From: Streptomyces iranensis
GTDB lineage: Bacteria > Actinomycetota > Actinomycetes > Streptomycetales > Streptomycetaceae
Reading direction: 5' to 3'
DNA: 64,000 bases
Assembly (NCBI RefSeq): GCF_017874715.1
Contig: NZ_JAGGLR010000010.1
Coordinates: forward strand, 62,001-126,000
Below, piece after piece: positions 1-7,748 of this stretch. Position 1 is the stretch's first letter. The number at the start of each line of letters is the position of its first letter. The notes beneath the pieces were generated by a model. The model saw only the letters and a list, made by a program, of their open reading frames with translations. It was not told where the DNA came from and did no database searches. A program made the position numbers and the translations under genes.

Positions 1-1307
1 ATGAGGTGCTGATCGTCGACGAGGCCCATGAGCTGGTCTCCCGGGTCACCGGCGTGGCCAGTGGAGAGCTCACCCCGGGCCAGGTCAACCGCGCCGTGCG
101 GCGTGCCGCGAAGCTGGTCAACGAACAGGCGGCGGACGCTCTGCAGACCGCCTCCGAGGGCTTCGAGCGGCTGATGGAGCTCGCCCTGCCCGGCCGCCTC
201 GAGAAGATCCCCGAGGATCTCGGCTATGTGCTGATGGCGCTGCGCGACGCGGCCCGCACGGTGATCTCGGCGCTCGGCGCCACACGGGACGCCTCGGTCA
301 AGGACGAGGACGCGGTCCGCAAACAGGCGCTGGGCGCCGTGGAGAACATCCATCAGGTGGCCGAGCGGATCGTCGAAGCCTCCGAGTACGACGTGGTCTG
401 GTACGAGCGGCATGACCGCTTCGGCGCCTCGCTGCGTGTCGCCCCGCTCTCCGTGTCGGGTCTGCTGCGCGAGAAGTTGTTCGAGGACCGGTCCGTCGTC
501 CTCACCTCCGCCACGCTCAAGCTGGGCGGGGACTTCAACGGGGTGGCCGCCTCACTCGGTCTCGCCCCCGAGAGTCCGCAGGATCCGGAGGGCGGTGAGA
601 AGGGCGGCGAGGAGGCCACACCGCACTGGCAGGGCCTCGACGTCGGCTCGCCCTTCGACTACTCCAAGCAGGGGATTCTCTACGTCGCCAAGCATCTCGC
701 CCAGCCCGGCCGCGAGGGCAGCCGCGCCGATATGCTCGATGAGCTCGCCGAGCTGGTCGAGGCCGCGGGTGGTCGCACGCTCGGGCTGTTCTCATCCATG
801 CGCGCCGCCCAGGCGGCCGCGGAGGAGCTGCGCGGGCGTCTGGACATGCCCATCCTCCTCCAGGGCGAGGAGACGCTGGGCGAGCTGATCCGCTCCTTCT
901 CCGCCGACGCCAGGACCTGCCTGTTCGGCACGCTGTCCCTCTGGCAGGGCGTCGATGTGCCGGGGCCCAGCTGTCAGTTGGTGGTGATGGACCGGGTGCC
1001 CTTCCCCCGTCCCGACGACCCTCTGATGAGTGCCCGCCAGAAGGCGGTGGAGGAGGCCGGGGGCAATGGCTTCATGGCCGTCGCCGCGACCCATGCCGCA
1101 CTGCTCATGGCCCAGGGCGCGGGTCGGCTGGTGCGGGCTTCCGGCGACCGGGGCGTCGTCGCCGTCCTGGATCCGCGGGTCGAGCGGGCCCGCTACGGCT
1201 CGTTCCTCCGCAAGTCCATGCCGGAATTCTGGTACACCACCGACCGCAACCAGGTGCGCCGCTCGCTGGCCGCCATCGACGCGGCGGCCAAGGAACAGGA
1301 GGCCTAG
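1..1307 (+). CDS. ATP-dependent helicase of the DinG/XPD type, 5' part missing
   Basis: The reading frame enters from the left edge, so the N-terminus with the Walker A motif lies outside the window. The first visible residues, EVLIVDEAHE, are helicase motif II (DEAH). Further on are LTSATL (motif III-like), a GTLSLWQGVDVPG segment and QGAGRLVR (motif VI), all characteristic of superfamily 2 DinG/YoaA/XPD-like 5'-3' helicases. An iron-sulfur cluster, if present, would lie upstream of the window. About 434 residues are visible and the stop is TAG. The gene converges on lexA, with a hairpin between them. The family acts on branched or R-loop DNA in repair and replication restart; the substrate here is inferred. 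Confidence 0.9.
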   Translation, partial: EVLIVDEAHELVSRVTGVASGELTPGQVNRAVRRAAKLVNEQAADALQTASEGFERLMELALPGRLEKIPEDLGYVLMALRDAARTVISALGATRDASVKDEDAVRKQALGAVENIHQVAERIVEASEYDVVWYERHDRFGASLRVAPLSVSGLLREKLFEDRSVVLTSATLKLGGDFNGVAASLGLAPESPQDPEGGEKGGEEATPHWQGLDVGSPFDYSKQGILYVAKHLAQPGREGSRADMLDELAELVEAAGGRTLGLFSSMRAAQAAAEELRGRLDMPILLQGEETLGELIRSFSADARTCLFGTLSLWQGVDVPGPSCQLVVMDRVPFPRPDDPLMSARQKAVEEAGGNGFMAVAATHAALLMAQGAGRLVRASGDRGVVAVLDPRVERARYGSFLRKSMPEFWYTTDRNQVRRSLAAIDAAAKEQEA

Positions 1308-1360
1308 CGGGGGCGCGGTCGTCTCATACGACAGGGCCTCGACGGTCGCGAGACACAGCA

Positions 1361-1394
1361 GGGCCCCGGAACCGGCGCAGTGGTCCCGGGGCCC
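1361..1394. terminator. Hairpin between convergent helicase and lexA genes
   Basis: Two 13-nt arms (1361-1373 and 1382-1394) pair with one mismatch around an 8-nt loop. The stem is almost pure GC and there is no T-tract, as is usual for Streptomyces terminators. It sits between two stop codons, so it can serve both strands. Confidence 0.6.
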
Positions 1395-1435
1395 GGTCGT
1401 AGGGCACGCTAAGGGCGCACCTCGATCCGGCGCGC

Positions 1436-2239
1436 TCAGACGCGCCGCAGCACCGCGACCACCTTGCCCAGAATGGTCGCCTCGTCGCCGGGGATCGGCT
1501 GGTAGGCGGCGTTGTGCGGGAGGAGCCACACGTGGCCGTCCTCGCGCTTGAAACGCTTCACCGTGGCCTCACCGTCGAGCATCGCGGCGACGATGTCGCC
1601 GTTCTCCGCGACGGGCTGGCGGCGCACCGTCACCCAGTCGCCGTCGCAGATGGCGGCCTCGATCATGGAGTCGCCGACCACCTTCAGCACGAAGAGCTCA
1701 CCGTCGCCGACCAGCTGCCGGGGGAGCGGGAAGACATCCTCGACCGACTCCTCGGCGAGGATCGGGCCACCGGCCGCGATCCGGCCGACCAACGGCACAT
1801 AGGAGGCGGCGGGCTTGCCGGTGGTGTCCGGGGGCTGGGTGCTGGGCTGGTCGGAGCCGCGGACCTCGTAGGCCCGGGGCCGATGGGGGTCGCGCCGCAG
1901 AAAGCCCTTCCGCTCCAGGGCCATCAGCTGATGGGCGACGGACGAGGTGCTGGAGAGGCCCACCGCCTGACCGATCTCCCGCATGGACGGCGGGTAGCCG
2001 CGCCGCTGCACAGAGTCGCGAATGACCTCGATGACGCGCCGCTGCCGGTCGGTCAGCCCCGAGCTGTCCGCCCGGATGCCTGGAGGTCGTCCTGGTAGCG
2101 AGCGCGCGGGCTTCTGCCCCTCCGGGGTCGTGGCGTCGTCGTTCATCGGGTGGGTCTGGTTCATCGCGTGTGTCTGTTCGAGTCGGCTCTGGGAGCGCTC
2201 CTGGGCGGTAACAGTGGCGCTCTCTGCGGTGGTGGTCAC
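1436..2239 (-). CDS. lexA: LexA, SOS-response repressor
   Basis: LexA represses DNA-damage genes and cleaves itself when RecA filaments form on single-stranded DNA. The 267-residue protein has an N-terminal winged helix (LTDRQRRVIEVIRDSVQRRG, about 62-81, and the recognition region SSTSSVAHQL). The C-terminal S24 peptidase domain shows the Ala156-Gly157 cleavage site in VGRIAAGGP, catalytic Ser191 in GDSMIEA and Lys228 in ATVKRF. The GTG start was chosen because GAGAGGGG lies just upstream and the N-terminus then reads MTTTAES, as I recall for other Streptomyces LexA. A frame extending further upstream would run over the operator. A canonical box upstream indicates autoregulation. The gene is divergent from nrdR. 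Confidence 0.97.
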   Translation of the reverse strand: MTTTAESATVTAQERSQSRLEQTHAMNQTHPMNDDATTPEGQKPARSLPGRPPGIRADSSGLTDRQRRVIEVIRDSVQRRGYPPSMREIGQAVGLSSTSSVAHQLMALERKGFLRRDPHRPRAYEVRGSDQPSTQPPDTTGKPAASYVPLVGRIAAGGPILAEESVEDVFPLPRQLVGDGELFVLKVVGDSMIEAAICDGDWVTVRRQPVAENGDIVAAMLDGEATVKRFKREDGHVWLLPHNAAYQPIPGDEATILGKVVAVLRRV

Positions 2240-2301
2240 GACGGCCCCTCTCGAGATGTTCTCCCTAGTTGGACAACGGTAGTTGCTTTCGAAAGGTTGC
2301 G

Positions 2302-2317
2302 CCAAACACACGTTCGA
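2302..2317. promoter_or_regulatory. LexA (SOS) box upstream of lexA
   Basis: Read on the minus strand the site is TCGAACGTGTGTTTGG. It matches 14 of 16 positions of the actinobacterial SOS box TCGAAC-N4-GTTCGA. It lies about 62 bp before the lexA start, where a repressor would block the promoter. Confidence 0.85.
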
Positions 2318-2500
2318 GTGAAATTTCGCAGATGGACTGACGTGATCACAGGGTTAGGTGTATACGCCGTTTGGTCCGGTCGCCGTGCGGCGGCCCCAGT
2401 CTTGCATCCCGACCCCTGTGAATCCGGGACGCACGGGGTTCGCGTAGTCTCGTGCCTGCTCCCGACCCGTGACACGCCATCCGGCTCGGTTGAGTGCCGG

Positions 2501-2548
2501 ACACCAGATCTAGTGGTTTGATGGATGCAAGCCACCCACAGGTTGTGG
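2501..2548 (+). promoter_or_regulatory. Paired NrdR boxes upstream of nrdRJ
   Basis: The first 16-mer (2501-2516, acaccagatctagtgg) fits the NrdR consensus acaCwAtATaTwGtgt closely. A weaker second copy (2533-2548, cacccacaggttgtgg) starts 32 bp later. Tandem NrdR boxes about three helical turns apart are the known arrangement upstream of ribonucleotide reductase operons. They imply that NrdR represses its own gene and nrdJ. The rest of the 451-bp lexA-nrdR gap (2240-2690) shows nothing further that I can name. Confidence 0.75.
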
Positions 2549-2690
2549 TCCCTGGTGGATCCGCCGACAGAGTTTTGGCCTATGCTTGTGGCCGCTTCGA
2601 AGGGCCTTACGGCCCGGACGGGGCTCATCAGGCATGTTCAGGCATGTTCAGTCATGCGCCGTTTTTGAGGGTGAGGGAGGGATCGGAGTC

Positions 2691-3212
2691 ATGCACTGCC
2701 CCTTCTGCAGGCACCCCGACAGCCGCGTCGTCGACAGCCGTACCACGGATGACGGCTGCTCGATCCGCAGGCGCCGCCAGTGTCCCGACTGCTCGCGCCG
2801 CTTCACGACCGTGGAGACCGCGTCACTCATGGTGATCAAGCGGAGCGGGGTCACCGAGCCCTTCAGCCGCGACAAGGTCATCTCGGGGGTTCGCAAGGCG
2901 TGCCAGGGCCGTCCGGTCACCGAGGACGCCCTCGCCAAGCTCGGTCAGCAGGTGGAGGAGGCGGTCCGGGCCACCGGCAGCGCCGAGCTGTCCACCCATG
3001 ACGTCGGGCTCGCCATACTCGGCCCGCTCCAGAAGCTCGACCTCGTCGCCTACCTCCGCTTCGCCTCCGTCTACCGCGCCTTCGACTCCCTCGAGGACTT
3101 CGAGGCAGCCGTGGCGGAGCTGCGTGACCAGCAACGGCCTCCCGCGCACGACCGCGGGCCCGGCGCCGAAGGGGCCGCGGAGGCCCCCGCGCCGGCCAGC
3201 GCCGCCGACTGA
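2691..3212 (+). CDS. nrdR: NrdR, ATP/dATP-sensing repressor of ribonucleotide reductase genes
   Basis: NrdR senses the dNTP pool through an ATP-cone and represses ribonucleotide reductase genes. The 173-residue product begins MHCPFC and has a four-cysteine zinc ribbon (CPFC and CPDC within the first 35 residues). An ATP-cone starts near VIKRSGVTEPFSRDK. The C-terminal 25 residues are a Pro/Ala-rich tail. ATG was chosen because GGAG precedes it, and because an upstream frame would add residues never found before MHCPFC in this family. nrdJ follows 116 bp downstream in the same direction, so the two are probably co-transcribed. Confidence 0.96.
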   Translation: MHCPFCRHPDSRVVDSRTTDDGCSIRRRRQCPDCSRRFTTVETASLMVIKRSGVTEPFSRDKVISGVRKACQGRPVTEDALAKLGQQVEEAVRATGSAELSTHDVGLAILGPLQKLDLVAYLRFASVYRAFDSLEDFEAAVAELRDQQRPPAHDRGPGAEGAAEAPAPASAAD

Positions 3213-3328
3213 CCGGCGGCCCACATACCCGCCCGGGGCGCTCGCCGTCTCCGGGTGAAAGACAGACACACCGTGCCCGGGGAAGAAATGGGCACATCAG
3301 GGCGTTTTCGCCCGTACAGGGAGGCGGA

Positions 3329-6196
3329 ATGACAGAGACGACGAGCGGCCCGGCACGAGGCTCCCGCTCCAAGGGCAGCAAGGCGAACAAGGGTCTGCGC
3401 ATCGAGCGCATCCACACCACCCCCGGCGTACATCCGTACGACGAGGTGGTCTGGGAGCGTCGTGACGTCGTCATGACCAACTGGCGCGACGGTTCGGTCA
3501 ACTTCGAGCAGCGCGGCGTGGAGTTCCCCGACTTCTGGTCGGTGAACGCGGTCAACATCGTCACTAGCAAGTACTTCCGTGGTGCGGTGGGCTCCCCGGA
3601 CCGGGAGGCGAGCCTGAAGCAGCTCATCGACCGCGTGGTGCGCACCTACCGCAAGGCCGGTGAGGACAATGGCTACTTCGCCTCGCCCGCGGACGCCGAG
3701 ATCTTCGACCACGAGCTCACCTACGCGCTGCTGCACCAGGTCTTCAGCTTCAACTCGCCTGTCTGGTTCAACGTCGGCACCAAGCAGCCGCAGCAGGTCA
3801 GCGCCTGCTTCATCCTCTCCGTGGACGACTCCATGGAGTCGATCCTGGACTGGTACAAGGAAGAGGGGATGATCTTCAAGGGCGGCTCCGGCGCCGGCCT
3901 GAACCTCTCTCGCATCCGTTCCTCCAAGGAGCTCCTCTCCTCGGGCGGCAACGCCTCGGGCCCCGTCTCCTTCATGCGCGGCGCCGACGCCTCCGCCGGA
4001 ACGATCAAGTCGGGCGGCGCCACCCGCCGGGCCGCCAAGATGGTCGTGCTCGACGTCGATCACCCGGACGTCGAGGCGTTCATCGAGACCAAGGTCACGG
4101 AGGAGGAGAAGATCCGCGCCCTGCGCGACGCGGGCTTCGACATGGACCTGGGCGGCGACGACATCACGTCCGTCCAGTACCAGAACGCCAACAACTCCGT
4201 CCGCGTGAACGACACGTTCATGAAGGCGGTGGAGTCCGGCTCGTCGTTCGGGCTGCGCAGCCGGCTGACCGGTGAGCCCATCGAGGAGATCGACGCCAAG
4301 GCGCTCTTCCGCAAGATGGCCGAGGCCGCCTGGGCCTGCGCCGACCCGGGCATCCAGTACGACGACACCATCAACCACTGGCACACCTCGCCGGAGTCGG
4401 GCCGGATCACCGCCTCCAACCCGTGCAGCGAGTACATGCACCTGGACAACTCCTCGTGCAACCTCGCCTCGCTCAACCTGATGAAGTTCCTCCAGGACGA
4501 CGACGCGGGCAACCAGCGCTTCGACGCCGAGCGCTTCGCCAAGGTCGTCGAGCTGGTCATCACCGCGATGGACATCTCCATCTGCTTCGCGGACTTCCCG
4601 ACCGAGAAGATCGGCGAGACCACCCGCGCCTTCCGCCAGCTGGGCATCGGCTACGCCAACCTGGGCGCCCTGCTGATGGCCACCGGTCACGCCTACGACA
4701 GCGACGGCGGCCGGGCCCTGGCCGGAGCCATCACCTCCCTGATGACCGGCACCTCGTACAAGCGCTCCGCGGAGCTCGCCGCCGTGGTCGGCACGTACGA
4801 CGGCTACGCCCGGAACGCGGACGCCCACAAGCGCGTCATGAAGCAGCACTCGGACGCCAACGCCGCCGCCAAGCGCATGGACGACCTGGACACCCCGGTC
4901 TGGGCCGCGGCCACCGAGGCCTGGCAGGACGTGCTGCGCCTCGGCGAGAAGAGCGGCTACCGCAACGCCCAGGCGTCGGTGCTCGCGCCGACCGGCACCA
5001 TCGGCCTGATGATGGACTGCGACACCACGGGCGTCGAGCCGGACCTGGCCCTGGTCAAGTTCAAGAAGCTGGTCGGCGGCGGCTCCATGCAGATCGTGAA
5101 CAACACGGTCCCCAAGGCGCTCAAGCGGCTCGGTTACCAGGAGGAGCAGGTCGAGGCGATCGTCGCCCACATCGCCGAGCACGGCAATGTGATCGACGCG
5201 CCGGGGCTGAAGCCCGCGCACTACGAGGTCTTCGACTGCGCGATGGGCGAGCGCTCCATCTCGCCGATGGGCCATGTGCGGATGATGGCGGCCGCCCAGC
5301 CGTTCCTGTCCGGCGCGATCTCCAAGACGGTCAACATGCCGGAGTCGGCCACCGTCGAGGAGATCGAGGAGATCTACTTCGAGGGCTGGAAGCTCGGCAT
5401 CAAGGCGCTGGCGATCTACCGCGACAACTGCAAGGTCGGCCAGCCGCTCTCCGCCAAGAAGAAGGAGGAGAAGGAGCAGGTCGAGCCCGAGGTCGAGAAG
5501 GTCGTCGAGTATCGCCCGGTCCGCAGGCGTCTCCCCAAGGGCCGTCCCGGCATCACCACCTCCTTCACGGTGGGCGGCGCCGAGGGCTACATGACCGCCA
5601 ACTCCTACCCGGACGACGGTCTCGGTGAGGTCTTCCTGAAGATGTCCAAGCAGGGCTCGACCCTGGCGGGCATGATGGACGCCTTCTCGATCGCCGTGTC
5701 GGTCGGCCTGCAGTATGGCGTGCCGCTGGAGACCTACGTCTCGAAGTTTACCAACATGCGCTTCGAGCCGGCCGGTATGACGGACGACCCGGACGTGCGG
5801 ATGGCGCAGTCGATCGTCGACTACATCTTCCGCCGGCTGGCGCTGGACTTCCTGCCCTTCGAGACCCGCTCGGCGCTCGGCATCCACTCCGCCGAGGAGC
5901 GCCAGCGCCACCTGGAGACCGGGTCCTACGAGGCCGCCGCCAACGAGGTGGACGTCGAGGGCCTGGCCCAGTCGGCGCCGCGCCATGTGGCTGCCCCGAA
6001 GAGCAGTGGGTCGTCGTCGCAGTCGCGGAGCGGGTCCGAGTCGGCGAAGGAGGCCCACAGCTCGACCGAACTGGTCGAGATCCAGCTGGGGTTGAACGCG
6101 GACGCGCCGCTCTGCTTCTCCTGCGGCACCAAGATGCGCCGTGCGGGCAGCTGCTACCTGTGCGAGGGCTGCGGTTCGACGAGCGGCTGCAGCTGA
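3329..6196 (+). CDS. nrdJ: Vitamin B12-dependent class II ribonucleotide reductase
   Basis: NrdJ reduces ribonucleotides to deoxyribonucleotides with adenosylcobalamin as radical generator, so it works with or without oxygen. At 955 residues it has the usual actinobacterial length. Visible family features are NSPVWFNVG, the active-site segment ASNPCSEYMHLDNSSCNLASLNL, and the loop YRNAQASVLAPTGTIGLMMDCDT. The C-terminal Cys cluster (CFSCGTKMRRAGSCYLCEGCG) re-reduces the active site. AGGGAGG precedes the ATG. The gene lies behind nrdR and its boxes and ends at a strong terminator. No cobalamin riboswitch was seen in the short nrdR-nrdJ gap. Confidence 0.97.
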   Translation: MTETTSGPARGSRSKGSKANKGLRIERIHTTPGVHPYDEVVWERRDVVMTNWRDGSVNFEQRGVEFPDFWSVNAVNIVTSKYFRGAVGSPDREASLKQLIDRVVRTYRKAGEDNGYFASPADAEIFDHELTYALLHQVFSFNSPVWFNVGTKQPQQVSACFILSVDDSMESILDWYKEEGMIFKGGSGAGLNLSRIRSSKELLSSGGNASGPVSFMRGADASAGTIKSGGATRRAAKMVVLDVDHPDVEAFIETKVTEEEKIRALRDAGFDMDLGGDDITSVQYQNANNSVRVNDTFMKAVESGSSFGLRSRLTGEPIEEIDAKALFRKMAEAAWACADPGIQYDDTINHWHTSPESGRITASNPCSEYMHLDNSSCNLASLNLMKFLQDDDAGNQRFDAERFAKVVELVITAMDISICFADFPTEKIGETTRAFRQLGIGYANLGALLMATGHAYDSDGGRALAGAITSLMTGTSYKRSAELAAVVGTYDGYARNADAHKRVMKQHSDANAAAKRMDDLDTPVWAAATEAWQDVLRLGEKSGYRNAQASVLAPTGTIGLMMDCDTTGVEPDLALVKFKKLVGGGSMQIVNNTVPKALKRLGYQEEQVEAIVAHIAEHGNVIDAPGLKPAHYEVFDCAMGERSISPMGHVRMMAAAQPFLSGAISKTVNMPESATVEEIEEIYFEGWKLGIKALAIYRDNCKVGQPLSAKKKEEKEQVEPEVEKVVEYRPVRRRLPKGRPGITTSFTVGGAEGYMTANSYPDDGLGEVFLKMSKQGSTLAGMMDAFSIAVSVGLQYGVPLETYVSKFTNMRFEPAGMTDDPDVRMAQSIVDYIFRRLALDFLPFETRSALGIHSAEERQRHLETGSYEAAANEVDVEGLAQSAPRHVAAPKSSGSSSQSRSGSESAKEAHSSTELVEIQLGLNADAPLCFSCGTKMRRAGSCYLCEGCGSTSGCS

Positions 6197-6209
6197 TCGC
6201 GAGCCCTTA

Positions 6210-6237
6210 CGGATGACATCCGAGGGATGACATCCGA
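6210..6237. repeat. 14-bp perfect tandem duplication after nrdJ
   Basis: The unit ggatgacatccgag occurs twice back to back, 13 bp after the nrdJ stop. Each unit contains a small palindrome (ggatg-a-catcc). It directly abuts the terminator stem. Confidence 0.9.
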
Positions 6238-6270
6238 GGCGGGGCGCGGGCCTTCGGGTCCGCGCCCCGC
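6237..6270 (+). terminator. nrdJ terminator with TTCG tetraloop
   Basis: A 15-bp stem (6237-6251 with 6256-6270; one position pairs as G-U in RNA) closes on a TTCG tetraloop. No T-tract follows. Confidence 0.8.
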
Positions 6271-6366
6271 CGCCGTTGTCCCCCGCCGCCGTACGACGGG
6301 ATGGCGAACCGGGGGCGGACTCTCCGGTATGTGATGAGGGCCACCGTACGGCCGTAGGATGGCGCG

Positions 6367-6972
6367 GTGCTGGTCAAGTGGATTCGCTGCACCGTGGTGG
6401 ACCGCCCGGGTTTCGAGCGGGGGCAGCGGAAGTGGGCGGGGTTGCCCGGCGAACCGGGATTCCGGGGGCAGGGCGGTGGCTGGAGCCGGGGGCGGCCGAA
6501 TGTGGCGCATGTCTTCTCGTTCTGGGAGAGCCGGGCGTTCTACGACTCCTTCATGGCGCGCTCGCACGACCGGCTGGCGGCCTCGCAGTCGGGCACGTAC
6601 CGGGATATGCAAGTCCGGCTGTTCGAGCACCGATTCGATGTGAAGGTCGGCTTCGAGCCGCGGTTCTCCGACGCGGACGTGGTGCGCGTCGCCCACTGCC
6701 GGGTGCGCCCCGACCGGGTGGATCACTTCACACTGGTCCAGGAGAAGGTGTGGAACCCGGCCATGGCCGGATCGCCCGGGATGCTGCGCGGGGTGTTCGG
6801 GGAGGCGCCGGGGAACGAGTTCCTGGTGTTGTCGATGTGGGACTCGGCGGCCGAGCACGGGAAGTACCGCGTGGAGCGGGTCGAGCGGCTCGGCCTGCGC
6901 GCGCAGACGGAAGCGGATGTGGCGGCGATCGCCGGCGATGTCGTACGGGTCGAGTCCGCCTGGACGGTGTGA
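6367..6972 (+). CDS. YdbC-like (DUF4937-type) protein
   Basis: This 201-residue protein has no known reaction. It contains two related alpha/beta-barrel-like halves. The first reads VKWIRCTVVDRPGFERGQRKW and SFWESRAFYDSFMARSH, the second VRVAHCRVRPDRVDHFTLVQEKVW and LSMWDSAAEHGKY. This repeat layout resembles dimeric alpha-beta barrel (antibiotic-monooxygenase-like) proteins and the YdbC/DUF4937 family as I remember it. The start is GTG with AGGATGG upstream. No signal peptide or membrane segment is visible. It runs convergently into the TetR gene with only 35 bp between. Function is unassigned. Confidence 0.75.
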   Translation: MLVKWIRCTVVDRPGFERGQRKWAGLPGEPGFRGQGGGWSRGRPNVAHVFSFWESRAFYDSFMARSHDRLAASQSGTYRDMQVRLFEHRFDVKVGFEPRFSDADVVRVAHCRVRPDRVDHFTLVQEKVWNPAMAGSPGMLRGVFGEAPGNEFLVLSMWDSAAEHGKYRVERVERLGLRAQTEADVAAIAGDVVRVESAWTV

Positions 6973-7007
6973 GGCGGAGCCCTCTGCCGGTCGAGGGACG
7001 GTCCTGA

Positions 7008-7634
7008 TCAGCGACGGGCGGGGAGGTAGGCCCCGGCCCGGACCGCGACGGCGACGGCGGCCGCCGTCTGGTCGGCGAACGGGGTGTCGATGGGCTCGCG
7101 GGTGATGAGCGCCCGGAAGAACATGGGCGCGGAGACGGCGCGTACGACCGCCGCGGCGTCGGTGCCGGAGGGGGCCTCACCTCGGTCGACGGCCCGCCGC
7201 ACCACTGATTCGCAGCGCGCGAAGCGCTCGGTGTAGAAGTCGCGCAGCGCCTGCGCCGCGCGCTCGGACTGGAACGCGGCCGCGATGAAGGCGGTCGGCG
7301 CGGCGGCGGCCGACGCGCTGCCGAAGGTCTCGGTCACCTCGCGGGCGAGGGCGCGCAGATCGCCCTCCAGATCCCCGGTGTCGGGCGGCGTCCAGGCGTC
7401 CTCTCCCGCCAGGTCCAGCGCGTCCGCCACGAGCCCCTCGACGCTGCCCCAGCGCCGGTAGACGGTCGTCTTGTGGATGCCGGAGCGCTCGGCGACATAC
7501 TCCACGGTCAGACCGGGGTAGCCGTGCTCGGCGAGGCCGGTGAGCACGGCGTCGCGCACCGCCGAGCGGGTGCGCGCGGTGCGCCCGCCGGGGCGGACGG
7601 TGCCCGGCGTCGGGGTGGCGCTCTCTGTGGACAA
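7008..7634 (-). CDS. TetR-family repressor, divergent to ABC-F gene
   Basis: The 208-residue protein has the TetR DNA-binding region near its N-terminus (VRDAVLTGLAEHGYPGLTVEYVAERSGIHKTTVYRRWGS, approximately residues 24-62). It is followed by a helical ligand-binding/dimerisation domain ending YLPARR. I chose the TTG start at 7634 because GGAG sits six bases before it; a longer frame to 7688 would run through both operators and into the opposite promoter. Two near-identical palindromes between this gene and the ABC-F gene suggest it represses both. The inducer is probably the antibiotic handled by the ABC-F protein, which is inferred. Confidence 0.88.
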   Translation of the reverse strand: MSTESATPTPGTVRPGGRTARTRSAVRDAVLTGLAEHGYPGLTVEYVAERSGIHKTTVYRRWGSVEGLVADALDLAGEDAWTPPDTGDLEGDLRALAREVTETFGSASAAAAPTAFIAAAFQSERAAQALRDFYTERFARCESVVRRAVDRGEAPSGTDAAAVVRAVSAPMFFRALITREPIDTPFADQTAAAVAVAVRAGAYLPARR

Positions 7635-7637
7635 GTG

Positions 7638-7701
7638 CAACTCCAGTTGTGTTAGCGGGTTCGCTGTGTCATGCTGAGGGTAACGCAACTTCAGTTGTGT
7701 T
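7638..7701. promoter_or_regulatory. Two matching TetR operators in the divergent promoter
   Basis: The 16-mer caactccagttgtgtt (7638-7653) recurs as caacttcagttgtgtt (7686-7701), differing at one base, with 48 bp between starts. Each contains a perfect inverted repeat CAACT-NN-AGTTG. One overlaps the ribosome-binding region of the TetR gene and the other lies before the ABC-F gene. This is the expected arrangement for a repressor controlling both directions. Confidence 0.82.
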
Positions 7702-7748
7702 TGGAGTGTGCGGTCCGGGTGGCCGCTCGCGTGCTCGGAGGTGCGCCC

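Noticed and set aside
2240..2690. Short frames in the lexA-nrdR gap
   Set aside because: They overlap the LexA and NrdR operators and lack ribosome-binding sites.
3213..3328. Cobalamin riboswitch before nrdJ
   Set aside because: The gap is only 116 bp and lacks the B12-box-type conserved blocks.
3071..6058. 995-residue open frame on the minus strand opposite nrdJ
   Set aside because: It is the antisense shadow of a well-recognised nrdJ; it contains low-complexity Leu/Gly/Arg strings and no family motif.
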